A stretch of 64,000 nt of DNA from Sabellastarte sp. h YS-2021 (Eukaryota; Annelida; Polychaeta; Sabellida; Sabellidae). The stretch covers positions 126,367,530 to 126,431,529 of the forward strand of contig OZ024931.1 of the NCBI GenBank assembly GCA_964017235.1, written 5' to 3'. The position numbers and the translations under genes were made by a program. Within the stretch, counting starts at the first letter, position 1. Each line of letters begins with the position of its first letter. This document shows positions 1 through 11,639 of the stretch, piece by piece. Below the pieces are notes generated by a model that saw nothing but the letters and a program-made list of their open reading frames with translations, ran no database searches and had not been told where the DNA came from.

Positions 1-808
1 ATTTTTGTCTCGCCAAATATAGTGGACATTTTTAATTTTTTGCAAAACACAAAAATGCTTATATCTTGAAAACTGTGCTAGATAGAGCAGACTGCGCTGA
101 CTTTGGTTGCCACAACAGTATAAGGCTAGAACTGAAGCATTTTCTTAATACTTTAGCACTCACCTTTATATCCTTTTCGGGACGCTTTGTTTTTGCTATG
201 CAAAAACATTATTTTTTTTTTTGCGAGCGATCCTCTAGTTTTATTTTTGGTTTAAGGTTAAACATATGCTAAGACTGTTGATAAGAAGTTTCATTACTTT
301 TTAATGCTAACACCGTTAATTGTGTTCTGTTGAAGCCTTAGCACATGAAATATTTCCTAACAATATTATTGGTATTAACATATTTGGTAGCAAACCACTG
401 TTGTCAACAGCACAGCATGCATCCAGGATCTATTAACCGAAGGTTTAAATATTAAATAGTGCTTTTACTGTGTCCTGTGGCTCATTGCTGCATCTTTTAA
501 TAAACCATGGACATCATACTGGTATTTTGCCAATTTTTCTTGCCGAGTACAATAATCACTACACAACTGACCTAAAAGAAAGGTCCAAGGTCAAAGCTGA
601 GGTTTATGCATAGACAGATGGCTATTTAGGCACACATGAGTATATGTATGTAGGTTTGTCCTTGGGCATTTTATGACAAGATTTGAACCTAGACCCTGTG
701 TACTTGGAAGAGATATCAGAAGCTCAGTGCATAGCAGGAAGGTCATGGAACCCATGACCACTGAGGTATAGTAAGGTTATGACTTCAAATCTAGATTTAG
801 AAGGTTAT
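1..808. other. No gene recognised
   Basis: AT-rich sequence with only short random open frames. A minus-strand GGTTCAAATCT near 671-681 resembles a polymerase III B box, but no convincing A box or SINE tail accompanies it. I see nothing else that I can support here. Confidence 0.5.
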
Positions 809-1149
809 TATGTCCACCCCACTGGGGGGTTGACATAGTATTTTTGCTTTTTCCGCTGTCCGCCGTCCATATACTTGGTTTCCGCTCATTTGAAGGAAAA
901 GTATTTATCCTATCTTACCAAATTTGGTATGGGGGTTTATTGGATTAATAGCTTGCATCATGGGATTGCTTTTGTGTACTTCTTTTGTTTCCGGGCATTT
1001 TAAGGAAAAATATTTGACATATCTTTACCAAATTTGGTATGAGCAATAGTTAGGTCGATAGCTTGCTTGGGATTGCTTTTAGTGATAATAGCTGTATAAC
1101 TGACTGAGTAATAGCTACTTAGCTACTTTGCCAAAAATGACAAAACCAA
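809..1149 (+). mobile_element. Possible Helitron-like 5' segment with hairpin and direct repeat
   Basis: The segment opens with an inverted repeat, TATGTC at 809-814 pairing with GACATA at 832-837 around a C-run/G-run core. GTCCGC-type motifs follow, as in the 5' parts of the better-defined Helitrons at 19,380 and 26,844. A roughly 105-bp unit containing ACCAAATTTGGTATG is then repeated twice (about 878-986 and 987-1,080). The end (1,105-1,130) carries the GAGTAATAGCTACTT motif of the Helitron satellite arrays. It may be the 5' part of the Helitron whose 3' end lies at 10,184, split by DIRS copy B1. That link is inference. Confidence 0.4.
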
Positions 1150-1340
1150 TTTTATTGCGCTACAATAGCTTACCATGTGGGACTGAATGCTTTATCAGAG
1201 GCCGCCCCGGACTCTCCGCCAATGATTAAGAAAAATAACCGAATTTGGCGGAGTCCTGGAACTAGCATGTACCCTAGCAGTGCATTGTGGTCGTTCTTCC
1301 TACTTCTCTCATTGGCCGCCATATTGGAAAGTCTTTTGAA
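1150..1340 (+). repeat. Left inverted terminal repeat of B1
   Basis: Contains the family B signature AGCTTACCATGTGGGACTGA, followed by a divergent arm and the promoter-proximal CTCATTGGCCGCCATATTGG. It corresponds to 30,733-30,925 of copy B2. No matching right ITR survives for B1. Confidence 0.8.
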
Positions 1341-1733
1341 GTTGCTCTCAACAATTTACTGATTTCTCAGCATATGCGTATTGTTGGATGTCCATTTTTT
1401 ATTATTTCTTTTATTAATATATATAGCACATTTTGTCAAAGTTTGGGAAGTATCCATTTTGTATTTTTTGTTTTATAACGTCTTTGTGAGTTTTCCGCGT
1501 CTTCCGCTCAGATTATTACTCATTAAAGCACGTCTATTTGCCTTCCACCAACACATTGGAGGTTGTTTCGTTTCCTCCTATAAAATATTGCTTTAATATT
1601 TTATTTTCTGTACTTTCTTAAAGTCTTACTTTCATATCATGTCTGTTTGACTGTTTTTTCACAATATTTCAATTCGTAGTTGGTGTTTGTTGATTCCACG
1701 CTTCCGAGCTCGAATCTTTTTTATTGCATTATT

Positions 1734-3735
1734 ATGTCTTCCCACCAAACTAGTGCTAAACCGAAGTCGTCTAAATGCCGACATTTTTGTTTCTCTTTTG
1801 ATCTGCACAACTACTGCCCTACTTGCAGAGAATCCAGGAAAGGGGATGATCTCTGTGTAACCAATCAGGGCCCTTGTCAGATCTGCCAAGCTCTTTCGTC
1901 TGAAGAGCATGCAAAAATAAAAAATAGACATCGGTACACTCGGAAAGTTAAACCAGATCAAACACTAGCAAAGACGACCTTGACCTTTTAGGAGATGATG
2001 AAGATTCTTTTTCTGGTACCCAAGCAGATTTGGAGGGCGCTGCGGATACCTTATTTTCATCTCCCCCACGTCCTCAACCTTTTAGGTTTGAACCCATATC
2101 AAATAAAACTCCTAAAACTGTCCCTCCCACCCCAGGTACTGCCTTGCAGAACAAAATTGAAACTAATTTACAAAAATCCCTGGGGTCAACCTTCAACATC
2201 CAACTAAAGCAAGAGATGGGTGTATTCCAGGCATCTATGTTAGATGCTATGAAGTCTCTCAGAGACGAAATGCTTGCTTTAAAAGACAGATCGGATGTGG
2301 TTCAGACATCCGACCCTACTCAAAGCAAAAGCTTGCCTGGTCCTTCCACTCGGACCTCTGAACCTGTCCAATCGGATCCATCGGAAGTTCGGCCGATGGA
2401 CTTGGAGCCCTATGGCCCCTCTCTTCCTCCAAGGTCTACACAAAAGCCTCAACCCGAGCGTGGTGTCCACTCGGATAGCCACTCGGAACACTCGGATCAA
2501 GCTTCCGACTTCTGAATATTATCAGGCTAGACCAAAACATAAAAAACATGCTGACAGGAAGAAACACAAGTCAAAACCCATCCACAAAAAATCTCGTTCG
2601 TCTGCAGATGAAGATGAGTCCTCTGCTCCCTCTCGAGGGTCTACTCAACCTCAGCAAAAGGTTCCTCCAGAACCTCACCCTCAGGCCAGCTCAGACCCAA
2701 TCTTTGTTAGGGAGTTAGATATGAGTGATCTACCTTCCCAATATGCAGAGGAAATTGAAACCTTCAGGCAAATCCTTGATCTCCCTGATCCCAGGGAAAC
2801 TATGCCTAGGTCCTCTACTTCTGTGCTTGGCCTAGACGATGAGAAGGGCCAAAAAGAACTAAGGCCTAGAGGCCCTTCTGCCATGCTTCCTCTAAGTCCT
2901 TTTATCAAGGAAGCCTTTGAGAAATTTGAACATGATTTCATGGCCTCTAACTTACCTGAGGGTAAGTACCTCAAACCTCCAGCTTCAACAGCTTAATACT
3001 ATAAGGTGGGACAACCTTGCTTTGAAGACCAACTTCAAGAGCTAAACTCAGATTTTGCCAAAATCTGTATTTCGCCCAAACCCTCTGGTGCTCCTGTTGC
3101 CAAGGTTCCCCTTAATATCCTTAAGGTGCTTGAGCAACAGTCTAGACAAAACCTCTCCACTATCAATTTCATTGCTACTTTTAATAGGACTTCTTCTGCA
3201 TGCAACTCTTTTGTGGAAAAGGGCCTTCACAGTGCCAGGTCTTCCTACAGGAAGACCAAAAATCAAATTCTTGATGGAGCTGACCCTAGGAAGCTCATCA
3301 AACATGGTTATGACAATGCTTGTGAATACTTTGATATAATGGAGAAAAGAATTCTCATTCAACAAAGGTCCTTAGTAGCCCTCAGTAAGTCCTTATCCCA
3401 CATTCTCCAGAGGGTACTCTACACCATGGGCAACTCCGGCCTTCTGCGCAGAGAGGCCAAAATGACCCTCCTTCATTGCCATTTGGGGGAATCGAGACGT
3501 CAGGAGTTGAGGAACTCGCCATTCTGGCCTTCCCCACTCTTTAAGTCTCAGTTGGTAAAAGATGGAGAGGACTTTCTCCTTAAAAAAGGCACTGGTAAAA
3601 ATTCACCGGGTTTTAGACCCTATCAAAACAAGCCCTTTCGTGGTCCCCACCACAATAAGAAAAGAGGCTCCTACAGGAAACATCCCTATGGGGGCAATTC
3701 CTGCCAAAACAGTAACCAATCGTTTCCCTCTAACA
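1734..3735 (+). pseudogene. B1 gag-like ORF1, frameshifted
   Basis: The predicted nucleic-acid-binding structural protein of the element. It starts at ATG 1734, where other copies also have ATG plus a Ser/Gln-rich start. The N-terminus carries a Cys/His module (CRHFC...DLHNYCPTCR...C...C..C) shared with family A gag, probably zinc-binding. Frames break near 1,990 and 2,510, and TAA at 2,994-2,996 replaces the Arg-Trp-Tyr seen in copy J. A Lys-rich stretch follows at 2,530-2,620, then a conserved helical region at 2,700-3,400 and a basic Gly/Arg tail (PFRGPHHNKKRGSYRK) before RT. A one-base loss near 3,750 relative to J puts the gag tail into the RT frame, giving an artificial gag-RT fusion. 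Confidence 0.75.
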
Positions 3736-3839
3736 GAGGAAAACAAAACTTAGAGGCTCCAGGGGTCGTTTTTGACCCCACAATAGGGGACGAGGGCGTG
3801 GAAACCCCTCCTCCCAATGACTCCTCCAAAGCCTCAATC

Positions 3840-5736
3840 AGTCCACCAGTAGGAGGATGCCTCCATTCTTTCAGCAGAGACTGGCAAACAAACAATTGTT
3901 CCTCAAACGTGTTAAACATTATCACCAATGGCTACGTTCTGCCATTCCTCTTAAAACCCAACTTGGTCAGATTTCCTCTGATTGTACCAGAATACAAGGC
4001 CCTTCCCAAAGACCAAGCTCTGGCAGATTGTATCCAGTCTCTGCTGTCAAAGAACGCAATCGAAAGGGTGGAAAATGTAAAATCTCTCGGGTTTTACAGT
4101 CACCTGTTCCTTGTACCCAAGCCTCACCAGCGGTGGAGGCCAGTTATAGACCTAAGCAGGCTCAACACTTTTCTACACGTAGAAAAGTTCAAAATGGAAA
4201 CTCCAGAGTCCATCAGGACTTCCCTGATTCCCAGGGAGTGGGTATCATCGATAGATCTATCGGACGCCTACCTTCACATCCCCATTCATCCACTCTCAAG
4301 GAAATACCTAAGATTTTGCCACAGGTCTCAGGTGTTCCAGTTCACATCCCTCCCCTTCAGACTGGCCACAACCCCCCAGGTCTTCACAATGATTGTGAAA
4401 GAGGTGAAGCTGATGGCCCTCTCCAGAGGTCTAAGACTTCACCAATACCTGGACGACTGGCTGATCAGATCCCAGTCTCAGGAGGAAGCCCTAGTGAACA
4501 CTCAGGCAGTGGTAGATCTAACTCAATCCCTGGGGTGGATCAGGAAAAGTCAGAACTAAAACCTACTCAGGTGTTGTCGTTCGTGGGCTACGAGTACCAT
4601 CTCGATGTAGCCCTTGTAAAACCCACTCAAGAGAGATGGCTCAAACTCCAGGATTTGATCCTACAACTCAAGTCAAAACATGTTTTGACTGCAAGATGTT
4701 TGATGTCGGTAATTGGGTTGCTAGCCTCAACGGAGAAGATGGTCCCTGAGGGACGCCTTCACATGAGGCCCTTTCAGTTTCACCTCAAGGAGCACTGGAA
4801 ATTTCCTCAGTCGCTGGACAGCCTCCTTCCTTGGACAGATTTGATTTCTGCACACCTAGATTGGTGGCAAAATCCTGTCAATGTGATGAAGGGCGCAGAC
4901 CTTCATCCCAAAGACCACAGTATCCAACTCTTTACAGACGCCTCAAACGAAGGTTGGGGCGCTCACTTAGAACAAAGTTCTACTCAAGGTGTGTGGTCAG
5001 AACAGGAAAAAAGCTACACATAAATGTCCTAGAATTGAAGGCGGTCTCACTGGCCCTGCGTCAGTTCAAGGACCAGTGTCAGAACCAAACAGTCTTAGTT
5101 GCCACGGACAACAGTAGTAGCCTACATAAACAAACAGGGAGGAACACACTCAGCGGATATGTGTGCACTCCTGTGGAAAATCATGACTTGTTGCCATCAC
5201 TACCACATAACATCGAAAGCCAGACACATTCCAGGCTGTCTCAATGTGATGGCCCACCTCCTGTCCAGGTCCCACCAAGTTCAGTCGACCGAATGGTCCT
5301 TACATCCACAGGTGTTCAGGCAAATCTGCCAAATGTGATTCACCCCTCATGTAGACCGGCTCTCCTTCACAGGGTGATCCAAAAAATCAGGCAATGCCAT
5401 TGCCTGATCATTCTAATAGCCCCAGGCTGGCCGGGGATGCCCTGGTTTTGGGACCTTGTGCAGCTCTCAACAGAGATCCCTCTACAACTCCCGGTGTCAA
5501 CAACACTACTCAAACAGTCCCACAGTTACGTATTCCACAGCAATCCGCAACATTTCAACCTCCACGCCTGGTGTCTAGGAGCGGACAACTCCAGGAGCAA
5601 GGCTTCTCTGTGGAGGTGGCAGAAAGAATTGCTGCACCTCAGAGATCGTCAACAAGAACCGTTTACAAGTCAAAGTGAGCCCTATTTGAAAAATGGTGCA
5701 GAGAGAATTCGGTGGATTTCTCCTCTCCATCTATAA
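3840..5736 (+). pseudogene. B1 reverse transcriptase-RNase H, broken
   Basis: The element's polymerase. RT begins at about 3,860 (NIITNGYVLPF). Motif A (SSIDLSDAY) and the catalytic YLDD (about 4,450) are intact. The frame shifts near 4,545 (bases missing relative to J's GWIINKEKSEL) and again near 5,020. RNase H follows, with LFTDASNEGWGAH and TTVVAYINKQGG. About 140 bp encoding the CRTW...VDLFATHLN stretch is missing near 5,355. The conserved C-terminal tail (NLHAWCLG) runs to a stop at 5,734-5,736 and overlaps the recombinase in another frame, as in the other copies. Confidence 0.82.
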
Positions 5737-6730
5737 AACAAATTTCAGATTTTTTCATGTACCTGTACTAGGACTTACACAGGCGCCCCTCTAGCATTGA
5801 CGGTTACAGGACTGCTATTGTTGACACTTTTAGCACTACAGCCCAACATATAGCTCATGATCCAGACCTTCACAGGTTACTCTCCAGTTTCCACCGGGAT
5901 CGTCCTAAAAGTTCCAGGAATCTTCCAAAGTGGAACCTTTCTGTTGTTCTCAATGAGCTCACAAAAGCACCCTTTGAGTGAAAGACACAGACCTCAAACA
6001 TCTCACTCTCAAAACTGCTTTCTTGCTAGCCTTGGCCTCCGGCAAGCGCCGCAGCGAAATCCACGCCTGGGTCGCAAACAAAGTATCTAATCTAGGCCAA
6101 TGGGAAAAGGTTGCCTTGTTCCCCTCTTCTGACTTTATTGCCAAAAACCAGCTAGCAAGAGAAGGTTCTCAAAGTGTCTCCCCAGTGATTATTCCGGCTC
6201 TAACTACCATTGTAGATAGACAATTCAAGGAAGACAGGACCCTGTGTCCTGTGCGGGCCCTGAGGTACTATCTGGATCGAACCAAGGACCTGCAAGGTTC
6301 CCGATCCCTTCTCTTCATCTCCTTTAAAAAAGGACATACCTCAGATATCAGACCCGCTACTCTCTCTTCCTGGCTGAAACAAACCATTCTACTTTGTTAC
6401 AAACAAGCCGACCAACAAGCCTTGGATTTAGTCCAAGTCAAAGCGCATGATATCCGGGCCTTCGTGGCCTCTAAGGCCTTTTACGGTGGGGTATTGGTGG
6501 ACCAGATCATGCAAGCGTGTCACTGGAAAGCTCACAATACGTTCACAAATTTTTATTTAAAAGACCTTACTTGGTCAGACAATGACAACAATATGTATCT
6601 GGGACCAGTAGTAGTGGCACAACAAGTCCTAGACCCTTCCCCTCAGCATCCTCATCTTCGGGACGAAAAGAAGGGGGGGGGGGGCACGCCAGCTGCATCC
6701 AAGTCTTCAGGAGTCCTTCCCAGGGTCTAG
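5575..6730 (+). pseudogene. B1 tyrosine recombinase, broken
   Basis: The integrase-equivalent, expected to insert a circular DNA intermediate. The N-terminal part (QLQEQGFSVEVAERIAAPQ) ends in a TGA at 5,676-5,678, where B2 reads KSKWALF. Another stop occurs in MYLY. From 5,978 to 6,730 the catalytic part is open: GKRRSEIHAW (first Arg), HDIR (HxxR), ACHWKAHNTF and the nucleophile region FYLKDL. Gln/Pro-rich residues and a Gly run encoded by the G tract extend the C-terminus to a TAG at 6,728. Confidence 0.82.
6661..6687 (+). other. Polypurine tract-like run (B1)
   Basis: GACGAAAAGAA is followed by 12 G and then CACG. The same A-rich/G-run/GCAC layout lies downstream of the recombinase catalytic region in B2, K, C, G and D, and in A3 as a G run alone. 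Confidence 0.6.
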
Positions 6731-6904
6731 GTGTCCGTTTACCTTCAAGATGTTGACGGTAAGGTCTTTTTTATCCTTTAACGTTTAATTGTATAATGTG
6801 TTTCCTGATCCAATGTACCCTAATCTCATTTTTTTCAGGGGCAAATGTTATGAGATTCAGACCTAGGGTCTGTACTTTAGCAGTGACGCCCTTATAGCCT
6901 TGTA

Positions 6905-7820
6905 GCTAAATAACAAAAGGAGTAAATGTCAAATATCTTCAAAAGTATTAAAGTTACGGAAATCTTTTCAAATATGTTGTTCATCTACTTTTTGGTAAGC
7001 TATCACATAGTAAAGTTTCAGACCTGTTGCACCTTGGATAGCTGAGTAATAGCTACTTTGAAATTCTGACTGTCGAGTAAAGCCATTGTAACTCCAAAAC
7101 TATTGCAGTTAGAGTGTTTTCCTAAAATATGTTGTTCAGCTACTTTGTCCTTAGCTGTAAGATGGTACATAGTTTGGGGTTCTATTGCATGCCATAAGTG
7201 AGTAATAGCTATTTTCTCATTTGTAGCTAAATAACAGGAGTAAATGTCAAATATCTTTAAAAGTATTAGAGTTACAGAAATCTTTTCTAATATGTTGTCC
7301 ATCTACTTTTTGGTAAGCTATCACATAGTAAAGTTTCAGACCTGTTGCACCTTGGATAGCTGAGTAATAGCTACTTTGAAAATCTGACTGTTGAGTAAAG
7401 CCATTGTAACTCCAAAATTATTGCAGTTAGACTGTTTTCCTAAAATATGTTGTTCAGCTACTTTGTCCTTAGCTATAAGATGGTCCATAGTTTAGGGTTC
7501 TGTTGCATGCCATAAGTGAGTAATAGCTATTTTCTCGTTTGTAGCTTGAGTAAAGCCATTGTAACTCCAAAATTATTGCAGTTAGAGTGTTTTCCTAAAA
7601 TATGTTGTTCAGCTACTTTGTCCTTAGCTATAAGATGGTCCAAAGTTTGGGGTTCTGTTGCATGCCATAAGTGAGTAATAACTATTTTCTCATTTGTAGC
7701 TAAATAACAGAAGAAGTAAATGTCAAATATCTTCAAAAGTATTAAAGTTAGGGAAATCTTTTCAAATATGTTTTCCATCTACTTTTTGGTAAGCTATCAC
7801 ATAGTAAAGTTTCAAATTTC
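6905..7820. repeat. Approximately 325-bp tandem repeat, about 2.7 copies
   Basis: Units begin TAGCTAAATAACA and contain two related halves, each with AGTAATAGCTA and ATATGTTGTTCA. The second unit starts near 7,226. The third is shortened by a deletion near 7,545. It is non-coding: the minus-strand open frames inside merely reflect the repeat. Confidence 0.85.
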
Positions 7821-7976
7821 AAAGTTTACAACTTTTGGTGGCCATCTTGAATTTTTGCGCAAAATGAAAAATGGCAAATATCTCTGAAATTGTCAGAGCG
7901 ATTTCGAGCAAGTTTTGGACCCGCAGTGTAGTAGAAGGGTTTTCTGTTGAAACATGAAAGTTTTCAATTTCACATG

Positions 7977-9320
7977 GTCAAGTTTCAGACCCATAGCTAA
8001 TTACTCACCTACTCAAAATGAGTAAATGCTAATTATCTCAAAAAGTATTGCAGAGAGCCAATTTTTCTCAAATAACTCATTCACCTACTTTTTGGAGAGC
8101 TTTCACTTGGTAAAGTTTCAGACCCATAGCTAATTATTCACCTACTCAAAATGAGTAAATGCTAATTATCTCTGAAAGTATTGCAGATAACCAATTTTTA
8201 TCAAATAACTCATTCATCTACTTTTGGAAGAGCTTTCACATGGTGAAGTTTCAGACCCATAGCTAATTACTCACCTACTCAAAATGAGTAAGTGTGAATT
8301 ATCTCTAAAAGTATTGCAGATAGCCAATTTTTCTGAAATAACTCACTCACCTACTTTTGGGAGAGCTTTCACTTGGTGAAGTTTCAGACCCATAGCTAAT
8401 TACTCACCTACTCAAAATGAGTAAATGCGAATTATATGTAAAAGTACTGCAGATAGCCAATTTTTCTCATACAACTCATTCACCTACTTTTGGAAGAGCT
8501 TTCACTCGGTGAAGTTTCAGACCCACAGCTAATTACTGACCTACTCAAAATGAGTAAATGTGAATTATTTCTAAAAGTACTGCAGATAGCCAATTTTTCT
8601 CAACTAACTCATTCACCAACTTTTGGAAGAGGTTTCACATGGTTAATTTCAGACCCATAGCTAATTACTCACCTACTCAAAATGAGTAAATGAGAATTAT
8701 ATCTAAAAGTATTGCAGGTAGCCAATTTTTCTCAAATAACTCATTCACCTACTTTTGGGAGAGCTTTCACTTGGTGAAGTTTCAGACCTGTAGCTAATTA
8801 CTCACCTAATCGAAATGAGTAAATGCTAATTATCTCTAAAAGTATTGCAGATAGCCAATTTTTCTCAAATAACTCATTCACCTACTTTTGGAAGAGCTTT
8901 CACTTGGTGAAGTTTTAGACCCGCAGCTAATTACTCACCTACTGAAAATGAGTAAATGGGAATTATCTCTAAAAGTACTGCAGATAGCCAATTTTTCTCA
9001 AATAACTCATTCACCTACTTTTGGAAGAGCTTTCACTTGGTGAAGTTTCAGACCCATAGCTAATTACTCACCTACTCAAAATGAGTTATTGCGACTTATC
9101 TCTAAAAGTACTGCAGATAGCCAATTTTTCTCAACTAACTCATTCACCAACTTTTGGGAGAGCTTTCGCTTGAAGTTTCAGACCCATAGTTAATTACTCA
9201 CCTACTCAAAATGAGTACATGCTAATTATGTCTAAAAGTATTGCAGATAGCCAGTATTTCTCAAATAACTCATTCACCTACATTTTGGAGAGCTTTCACA
9301 TGCTAAAGTTTTTTTATGAC
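7977..9320. repeat. Approximately 132-bp minisatellite, about 10 units
   Basis: Anchor TTTCAGACCCATAGCTAATT recurs near 7,982, 8,114, 8,246, 8,380, 8,511, 8,646, 8,778, 8,911, 9,043 and 9,175. Nearly every unit keeps the hairpin TACTCAAAATGAGTA (6-bp stem, AAA loop). The same unit fills 22,500-23,510 and 27,790-28,690 in the other two Helitrons. Confidence 0.9.
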
Positions 9321-9329
9321 TTTTTAAAA

Positions 9330-10130
9330 TAATTTTTTATGCATTAAAAGTAATGAAATCATGCCCTAAATCAATTATAACTTGAAAAGTATTGCATTTA
9401 GAGCACTTTGTAAAAATATGTTATTCAGCTACTTTTTCCATAGCTACAACATGGTGAGTAACTTGGGTGTCTATCTCAATAGCTAAGTGAGTAATAGCTA
9501 CTTTTGGATTTTTCACTGACTTCCATCATGAGTAAAATCACTTGTAACTTGAAAACTGTTGTATTTACAGAATTTTATGCAAATATGTTATTCATCTACT
9601 TTTGGGTCAGCTATAACATAGTAAAATTTCAGACCTGTAGCTCATTGCATAGCTGAGTAATAGCTACTTTTAGGTTATCACTGTTGGGTAAATCACTTAT
9701 AACTTGAATACTCTTGCATTTACATTATTTAGTTGTAATATGTTATTCACCTATTTTGAAGTTCCAGACCTGTGGCTCATTGCATAGCTGAGTAATAGCT
9801 ACTTTGAAGTTCTTACTCAACACTAAATCATTTATAACTTGAAAAGTATTGCATTTAGAGCATTTTGTTAAATATATGTTATTCACCTACTTTTTCAATA
9901 GCAACAACATGGTGAGTAACTTGGGTGTCTATCTCAATAGCTAAGTGAGTAACAGCTACTTTTGGACTTTTTACTAATTTCCATCATGAGTAAAATCACT
10001 AGTAACGTGAAAACTATTGGATTTAGAGAATTTGGTGCAAATATGTTATTCACCTACTTTTGGGTCAGCTATAATATAATAAAAATTTTAGACTTCTAGC
10101 TCGTGCTATGGCTGGGTAATAGCTACTTTT
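9330..10130. repeat. Approximately 165-bp tandem repeat next to Helitron 3' end
   Basis: Units carry AACTTGAAAACTATTGCATTTA, ATATGTTATTCA and GAGTAATAGCTACTTTT. The same family is found at 19,755-22,350 and 28,740-29,060. Confidence 0.85.
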
Positions 10131-10184
10131 GCCTTTGCCGGTGGATACATTTTGCATCTGGCCACAGATGCATCCTTGGTCTAG

Positions 10185-10420
10185 TTTTTTAAGACATAAC
10201 TCAAAAACTTATGGACACATTTCGATGAAATTTTCAGGATATGTCTGAAAAGGTAAAAGGAAGAAATGATTCAATTCTTAGAGTCATCTGGATCACTTTC
10301 TGGATCTTCTGGATCTATGAAATGCAATTTTCACAAGAAAATTTATATTCCACTATCTTTAGTGCATCTAATTAATATGGCGGGAGATAATTGCATGCGT
10401 CAGAATGCTTGTTTTTCATG
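10185..10420. other. No gene recognised
   Basis: Short spacer after the Helitron terminus. It contains a TCTGGATC direct repetition (about 10,287-10,317) and no supported gene. Confidence 0.4.
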
Positions 10421-10945
10421 TATCAAGAACGAAGATCTAAACAGGCACCCTTTGACCATTGATGGTTACAGGACGGTCATTGTTGACACAGCTTGGGCTC
10501 AGCGGGACTCAATATTTCTCAAGCCCTGACCGTTACAGGTTATTAAAGTATCCAATTTTGGGAAAAGGTAGCTCTGTTCCTCTTCAGATTTCATAGCCAA
10601 AAACCAACTGGCAAGAGAAGGTTCTCAAAGTGTGTGTCCAGTGGCTATCCCTGCTTTAACTACCATTCTGGATAGGCAATTTAAACAAGATATGACCATG
10701 TGTCCGGAACAGGCCCTTGAGGTATTATCTGGATCAAACCAAAGACCTGAGAAGGTCTCGATCCCTACCTTTTATTTAATTCATGAAAGGACATACCTCA
10801 GACATCGGACCGCTACTCTCTCTTCATGGTTGAAACAAACTGTCCTACTTTGTCACAAATAAGCAGTTCAACATTCCTTGGACTTGATCCAAGTTAAAGC
10901 TCATGGTATTAGGGCCTTTGCAGCCTCCAATGCCTTTTAAGGTTT
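10421..10945 (+). pseudogene. H tyrosine recombinase fragment
   Basis: Broken remains of the YR domain. The segment around 10,440-10,480 matches NRRPSTIDGYRTAIVDT of B2. After a gap it resumes near 10,570 (SDFIAKNQLAREGSQS) and continues through the SSWLKQTVLLCHK region to a TAA at 10,860. The HxxR region is mutated and the nucleophile region is missing. Confidence 0.75.
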
Positions 10946-11205
10946 CATATTGAACTGAAGAGAGTCCCATCCTGCCTCCCCACTGTATTACAGCTGAGGG
11001 CATATGGGCAAAATTTGCAACCCAAAGCAGTACTCATGTCACTATCTGGGTCACCTTGCCCCAGCAATAAGGCATCGGCCAGTATTATACGTCTGTTTTT
11101 CTTGGACGTTGGGCTGAAGCAGTGGCCATCTGAGATGGCTTTCAGTTCCATATGGTAAGCTTGTAGCTTATAAAAGTGACATGTAAATAATCAAAATATT
11201 AAATT
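10946..11205 (+). repeat. H right ITR
   Basis: Carries CATATGGTAAGCTTGTAGCTTATAAAAG, the outer right end of family B, preceded by the inverted counterpart of the ITR arm (CTGTTTTTCTTGGACGTTGG). Confidence 0.65.
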
Positions 11206-11227
11206 TTATGTCTTATTCAACAGTCAG

Positions 11228-11345
11228 GGTCATAGTGGTACAAGCCTTGAAGATTTGCCACTGTTAGGGGTGGAACCCACAGAGATGACACACTGTAATT
11301 GGATGCCAAACCTGATAACTACGACGCCACTAGCACTGCTTTGTG
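11228..11345 (-). other. Possible tRNA-like SINE head
   Basis: On the minus strand AGTGGCGTCGTAGTTATC could be an A box, and GTGGGTTCCACCCC about 40 nt later could be a B box. No poly(A) or simple-repeat tail is visible, so this is only suggestive. Confidence 0.3.
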
Positions 11346-11445
11346 AAAATGGCGAACTCTCTAATCTCATTTCTGGAGTTCATAAAACTCGGTTTAAAAT
11401 ATTTTGTAAAATGTTCTGGTTTTGCCTAAAATGTAAATTTTATTG

Positions 11446-11637
11446 CACTATAATAGCTTACCATGTGGGACTATCAGCTATCTTGGGTGGACGTAGCCAC
11501 TTGGTTAACTCAAAGAAAAAGAGTATAATACTAACCAAGTGCCCCATTCGGTGAAGTTTTCCTATTTTTATTAGTGGATATACATATTGCTGGATATTGA
11601 AATTTTGTCTGTTCTTTTATTTTATCTTATAGATTAA
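11446..11637 (+). repeat. DIRS family B left-end fragment I
   Basis: TTTTATTGCACTATAATAGCTTACCATGTGGGACT matches the family B left terminus. The arm diverges after about 60 bp. No coding part follows before the next left end at 11,638, so this is a solo or truncated terminus. Confidence 0.65.
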
Positions 11638-11639
11638 CA

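Larger units (their letters stand above)
1150..6840 (+). mobile_element. DIRS-type retrotransposon copy B1, decayed, 3' truncated
   Basis: A family B element. It starts with TTTTATTGCGCTACAATAGC and continues with the left inverted terminal repeat, a gag-like frame, RT-RNase H and a C-terminal tyrosine recombinase (YR). That domain order is specific to DIRS-like elements, not LTR elements. The 3' UTR resembles copy B2 up to about 6,800, but the internal complementary region and right ITR are absent, so the 3' end is truncated. Several frameshifts, an in-frame stop in gag and an approximately 140-bp deletion near 5,355 make it non-functional. The left flank looks like Helitron satellite, so it may be nested in that Helitron. 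Confidence 0.88.
6845..10184 (+). mobile_element. Helitron 1 (non-autonomous, satellite-cored), 3' end defined
   Basis: The 3' end is a textbook Helitron terminus: a 20-nt palindrome (TGCATCTG-gcca-CAGATGCA, 10,153-10,172), 8 nt, then CTAG at 10,181-10,184, followed by host T. The same terminus occurs at 23,837 and 29,127. The body is three kinds of tandem repeat, and no Rep/helicase ORF is present. The 5' end is not identified here. It may be at 809, separated by B1. Confidence 0.75.
10421..11205 (+). mobile_element. DIRS family B fragment H (recombinase plus right ITR)
   Basis: The fragment starts inside the recombinase and runs through a divergent right inverted terminal repeat ending near AATATTAAATTTTATG. 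At 10,950 the GAGAGTCCCATCCTGCCT block matches the segment downstream of the ICR in B2 (35,180). The ICR itself has been lost. Confidence 0.75.

Noticed and set aside
3006..4559. Natural gag-RT fusion in B1
   Set aside because: Copy J shows gag and RT in different frames. B1 lacks one base near 3,750, so the fusion is a mutation.
7977..9320. CRISPR-like regular repeats
   Set aside because: Head-to-tail 132-bp units without spacers, in a eukaryotic Helitron. These are satellites.
10421..10945. Crypton-type (recombinase-only) transposon for fragments H and K
   Set aside because: Sequences are family B DIRS recombinase and run into DIRS ITR/ICR sequence, so they are truncated DIRS copies.
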